Below, in pieces: positions 40,425 to 41,012 of a stretch of 41,012 nt of DNA; positions within the stretch are counted from its first letter, which is position 1; every line of letters begins with the position of its first letter. Source of the DNA: Candidatus Parcubacteria bacterium (lineage in GTDB: Bacteria > Patescibacteriota > Microgenomatia > Levybacterales > GWA1-39-11); NCBI GenBank assembly GCA_003599595.1, contig QZIP01000009.1, positions 1-41,012 of the forward strand, read 5' to 3'. The position numbers and the translations under genes are program-made. The notes beneath the pieces are model-generated. The model saw nothing but the letters and a program-made list of their open reading frames with translations. It was not told where the DNA came from and did no database searches.

Positions 40425-41012
40425 ATGAAGAGTCATTTTATTACTATTATTATTCCTACTTACAACAGTCAAAAGCATATCAAAGCATGTTTAGAGTCTA
40501 TAAAAAATCAGGATTATAAACCCTTTGAAGTAATTATTGTGGATCAATCAAGTACTGATGATACTATAAAGATAGCAAAAGAATACGGGTGTAAGACAAT
40601 TATTAGACCGAGACCGCAATTTTACTCACCCCCTTCTGTCTCGCGAAATGTAGGCGCAAAGGAAGCGAAAGGTGAGATTTTATATCATGTGGATAGCGAT
40701 ATGATGTTGGAAAAAGGGTTATTGTCTGAGATTGTAAAATTAATAAGCGAAAGATATGATGTTTTAATTGTGCATGAGAAGGATATAACAAAAGGTTTTT
40801 GGAGCAAATGCAAGGCGTTTGAACGTAGATGCTATTGGGGAGACGATAAGATTGAATCAGCAAGGGTGGTTAAACGTTCCTTATTTGAGCAAGTAGGCGG
40901 TTATGATGAAAATGTAAGTTCCGGGGAAGACTTTAATATCCATAAGAAATATAAATCTATTGGTAAAGTTGGCTTTTGCAAGGCGGCTGTGCGTCATAAT
41001 TTAAGTGAACTT
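40425..41012 (+). CDS. GT2 glycosyltransferase, 3'-truncated by window edge
   Basis: An open frame of 196 codons from ATG 40425 to the last base, so the C-terminus is missing. It carries FITIIIPTYNSQKHIKACLE (5-24), VIIVDQSSTDDTIKIAKEYG (36-55), PPSVSRNVGAKEAKGEI (69-85), the metal site HVDSDMM with Asp90-x-Asp92, and GGYDENVSSGEDFNIHKK (158-175), whose Glu168-Asp169 pair is the catalytic-base region. These make it a clear GT2 member. The ATG is preceded by AGGTGA at 40417-40422. It begins a new transcription unit after the AftD-like operon. Whether a membrane anchor follows cannot be seen. Confidence 0.87.
   Translation, partial: MKSHFITIIIPTYNSQKHIKACLESIKNQDYKPFEVIIVDQSSTDDTIKIAKEYGCKTIIRPRPQFYSPPSVSRNVGAKEAKGEILYHVDSDMMLEKGLLSEIVKLISERYDVLIVHEKDITKGFWSKCKAFERRCYWGDDKIESARVVKRSLFEQVGGYDENVSSGEDFNIHKKYKSIGKVGFCKAAVRHNLSEL

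Noticed and set aside
40603-40863. Minus-strand 86-codon frame near the right edge
   Set aside because: It lies opposite a clear GT2 gene that runs off the window; the GT2 motifs decide the strand.
1-41012. tRNA or rRNA genes, CRISPR arrays, insertion sequences, integrase attachment sites
   Set aside because: No regularly spaced repeats, transposase or integrase motifs, or structured RNA signatures were seen by eye on either strand.

Overview
The window is AT-rich bacterial DNA coding almost entirely for the making and export of a cell-surface glycan. No rRNA, tRNA, CRISPR array or insertion sequence was seen. TGA, TAA and TAG all act as stops, so the code is standard. The probable source is a Candidate Phyla Radiation (Patescibacteria) genome of Microgenomates type. 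I infer this from the arrays of large GT-C membrane glycosyltransferases, the tight ATGA overlaps, the bacterial -10 boxes placed almost on the start codons, and the lack of lipid A or LPS core genes. The phylum is inference, not proof.

Layout. (1) 1-14845, plus strand: a long gene train with six family-39-like GT-C transferases (the first cut by the window edge), three GT2 enzymes, one GT4, one PIG-V-like mannosyltransferase and one Wzx/MATE-like flippase. (2) 14832-17661: a minus-strand YfhO/PTPS-related membrane protein and a divergent PMT-like protein. (3) 17687-22835: an ADP-heptose module. It holds a heptose-7-phosphate kinase fused to a cupin, a decayed GT9-like gene, an hldC-type adenylyltransferase, gmhB, hldD and a GT9 heptosyltransferase. 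(4) 22798-26237, minus: a methyltransferase and an SGNH/MBOAT O-acetylation pair. (5) 26394-30018, plus: a membrane-anchored PsbP-like protein, then a GT2-methyltransferase-GT2 operon. (6) 30036-33095, minus: a flippase-methyltransferase-GT4 operon. (7) 33144-40334, plus: an operon of a nucleotidyltransferase, a thymidylate-kinase-like protein, a GT-C protein, a 1202-residue AftD-like protein and a small membrane protein. (8) A GT2 gene running off the right edge.

How they may work together (inference): GT2 and GT4 enzymes build lipid-linked oligosaccharides on the cytoplasmic face, and two flippases turn them over. GT-C enzymes then add polyprenyl-phosphate-linked sugars on the outer face, using donors made by the DPM1-like GT2 enzymes. 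The heptose module supplies ADP-heptose to the GT9 enzyme. Methyltransferases and the MBOAT/SGNH pair decorate the product.

The most notable signals are: the kinase-cupin fusion, which could join the first two steps of ADP-heptose synthesis in a locus with no visible gmhA; the nucleotidyltransferase plus thymidylate-kinase-like pair driving a giant GT-C operon; the tandem GT-C paralogues; and repeated extended -10 promoters that predict leaderless or very short-leader mRNAs, including two compact divergent pairs.
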